Of a DNA stretch of 16,542 bases, positions 15,828 to 16,542 are shown piece by piece (position 1 is the first letter of the stretch; every line of letters begins with the position of its first letter). Location: contig JAICWX010000199.1 in assembly GCA_025934635.1 (NCBI GenBank), positions 1-16,542 of the forward strand, in the 5' to 3' direction. The position numbers and the translations under genes were made by a program. Source of the stretch: Streptosporangiaceae bacterium (GTDB taxonomy: Bacteria > Actinomycetota > Actinomycetes > Streptosporangiales > Streptosporangiaceae). Below the pieces are notes generated by a model. That model saw only the letters and a program-made list of their open reading frames with translations. It was not told the DNA's origin and searched no databases.

Positions 15828-16205
15828 CGAGACCCGTTCCCGAGATGCTTTCCTTCCCGTGGATCACTCCATCACCTCAGGATCCGTCGGCGGAGGCTGC
15901 CCCGATCTATTCGTGAAAATCGTGAAAGAAAGTCGACATCGTTCGTTCATGGATTTTTGATGGCCGGCCAATGATGTTCACGGCGCGTTAACAACGGCAC
16001 CGCTAAGTTAAGACCCGATATCGCTCCCGTGCTATCCCCTGGGAAAGCGGCAGCCAGGAACCCCTTGCTGACCATTGACCACCTGGCGCCCTCCGTCCCG
16101 ATATCACGTGACCGGTATTAACATCGCAATTGGTGCGCAGTCACCAGGCGCGGAAAAGAAAACCTTGGGGGGAGGCCCTAAAAGGGCTGAGGAGCAAAGG
16201 TAACA
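15828..16205 (+). promoter_or_regulatory. Long non-coding leader of the secreted-protein gene
   Basis: No convincing gene. The stretch is AT-richer than the rest, notably about 15910-15965 with TCGTGAAA twice and an A/T-rich run. A possible -35 TTGACC (16075-16080) is followed at 17-18 nt by CCGATAT (16098-16104), a poor -10. CCCGATATC occurs twice (16014 and 16097). Nearer the gene, GCCCTAAAAGGGC (16174-16186) is a 5-bp hairpin just before GAGGAG (16189-16194) and AAAGG (16196-16200), the likely ribosome site. I could not match it to a known riboswitch. Confidence 0.35.
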
Positions 16206-16542
16206 ATGATGAGACCAAGCACCAGAGGTTTTACCCCCCGCGGGCGGTGGCGTTCCGCCCTCGTCGCCGTGGCCCTCGTCGCCGGGACCGGTTTCGCCGG
16301 ATTCACCGCCGCGGCTCCCCAGGCCGCCGCGGCCCCCGCGCAGGCCGCCGCCGTAGCCCCGGCCCAGGCCGTAGCCCCGGCCCAGGCCGCGGCCGCCGCC
16401 TCGATCTGCCCGGACGCGAACGTGGCCGCGTTCGGACCGAACGTCTGCGTCTTCAGCCCCGCTATGAGCCAGGCGGCCATCCAGAGCGACCTCAACGCCA
16501 TCGCCGCCCAGCAGGTCCCGGTGGCCAGCCAGTTCAGCAGCC
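16206..16542 (+). CDS. Secreted protein, 3' truncated by window edge (possible beta-helix family)
   Basis: Open from ATG 16206 (or ATG 16209) to the edge without a stop, 112 codons visible. A Sec signal peptide is clear: a basic n-region (MMRPSTRGFTPRGRWR), hydrophobic core SALVAVALVAGTGFAGF and Ala-rich cleavage zone. A low-complexity Ala/Gln/Pro linker follows (about residues 37-66), built partly from an 18-nt tandem repeat. The start of a folded domain then appears: SICPDANVAAFGPNVCVFSP, with two Cys that may pair, and MSQAAIQSDLNAIAAQQVP. This opening resembles, from memory, large secreted actinobacterial proteins with a right-handed beta-helix that databases often label adenylyl cyclase; the full sequence is needed to confirm. 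The only substantial open frame on the opposite strand here is its shadow. The gene has a long leader, suggesting regulated expression. Confidence 0.75.
   Translation, partial: MMRPSTRGFTPRGRWRSALVAVALVAGTGFAGFTAAAPQAAAAPAQAAAVAPAQAVAPAQAAAAASICPDANVAAFGPNVCVFSPAMSQAAIQSDLNAIAAQQVPVASQFSS
16353..16388 (+). repeat. 18-nt tandem duplication in the Ala/Gln/Pro linker
   Basis: GTAGCCCCGGCCCAGGCC occurs twice in tandem (16353-16370, 16371-16388), encoding VAPAQA twice. Diverged APAQAA-like units precede it. This is an expandable linker between signal peptide and mature domain. Confidence 0.8.

Noticed and set aside
15606..15974. Open frame of about 120 codons in the non-coding leader
   Set aside because: Starts inside the GNAT tail, runs through the 14-bp inverted repeat, atypical codons, no ribosome site and no recognisable domain.
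16178..16501. Minus-strand frame at the right edge
   Set aside because: Ala-rich shadow of the signal peptide and linker of the truncated plus-strand gene.

Overview
The window is very GC-rich, with strong G/C bias at third codon positions, GTG starts, overlapping stop/start junctions and little intergenic DNA. Gene content (paired FadE-type acyl-CoA dehydrogenases, a NodI/NodJ-like exporter, Sec-secreted proteins with Ala-rich leaders, a single-domain GT51 protein) points to a filamentous or soil actinobacterium. My best guess is the Streptosporangiales/Streptomycetales range; that placement is inference only. I see no tRNA, rRNA, CRISPR array or transposase gene.

Layout, left to right. (1) 2-817: 3' part of a membrane-anchored GT51 glycosyltransferase-like gene, convergent with a GtrA-family membrane protein on the minus strand (869-1357); a short 15-nt tandem repeat lies between them. 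(2) 1441-4011: a three-gene ABC exporter operon (NodI-like ATPase and two different ABC-2/NodJ-like permeases) with overlapping junctions. (3) 4105-8616: a four-gene acyl-CoA operon: ACAD10/11-like dehydrogenase, FabG-like SDR, FadE-type dehydrogenase with an intact active site, and a degenerate FadE partner lacking the catalytic Glu and the usual flavin-contact motif. The last two probably form a mixed complex. The operon ends at a perfect 40-bp palindrome. (4) 8715-9098 (minus): NUDIX hydrolase, divergent from a small exported protein (9163-9828) that is followed by a terminator-like hairpin. (5) 10009-11256: secreted GH5-like glycoside hydrolase. (6) 11374-13805 (minus): a two-gene operon of a cyclase/kynurenine-formamidase/isatin-hydrolase-fold enzyme and a ThDP-dependent enzyme, divergent from (7) 13942-15759: an alpha/beta hydrolase and a GNAT acetyltransferase. 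(8) 15760-16205: a long, comparatively AT-rich non-coding leader, then the 5' end of a secreted protein running off the right edge.

Most notable structure: a 54-bp element occurs twice (11306-11359 and, inverted, 15429-15482; 49 of 54 bases identical, no gaps). The two copies bracket exactly the four genes of blocks 6 and 7. Each lies at the 3' side of the outermost gene and both have the same orientation relative to that gene's transcription. They fold into a hairpin, and one base difference turns a G-C pair into G-U. I read this as a dispersed 3'-end hairpin repeat (terminator- or REP-like), or less likely as the ends of a cassette. The second copy is read through by the GNAT frame, whose last ~130 codons do not look like real protein.

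Functional reading: blocks 3 and 6 look catabolic (beta-oxidation-type chemistry; ring or amide opening followed by 2-oxo-acid ThDP chemistry). Blocks 1, 2, 5 and 8 concern envelope, export and extracellular functions. Substrates cannot be read from the sequence.
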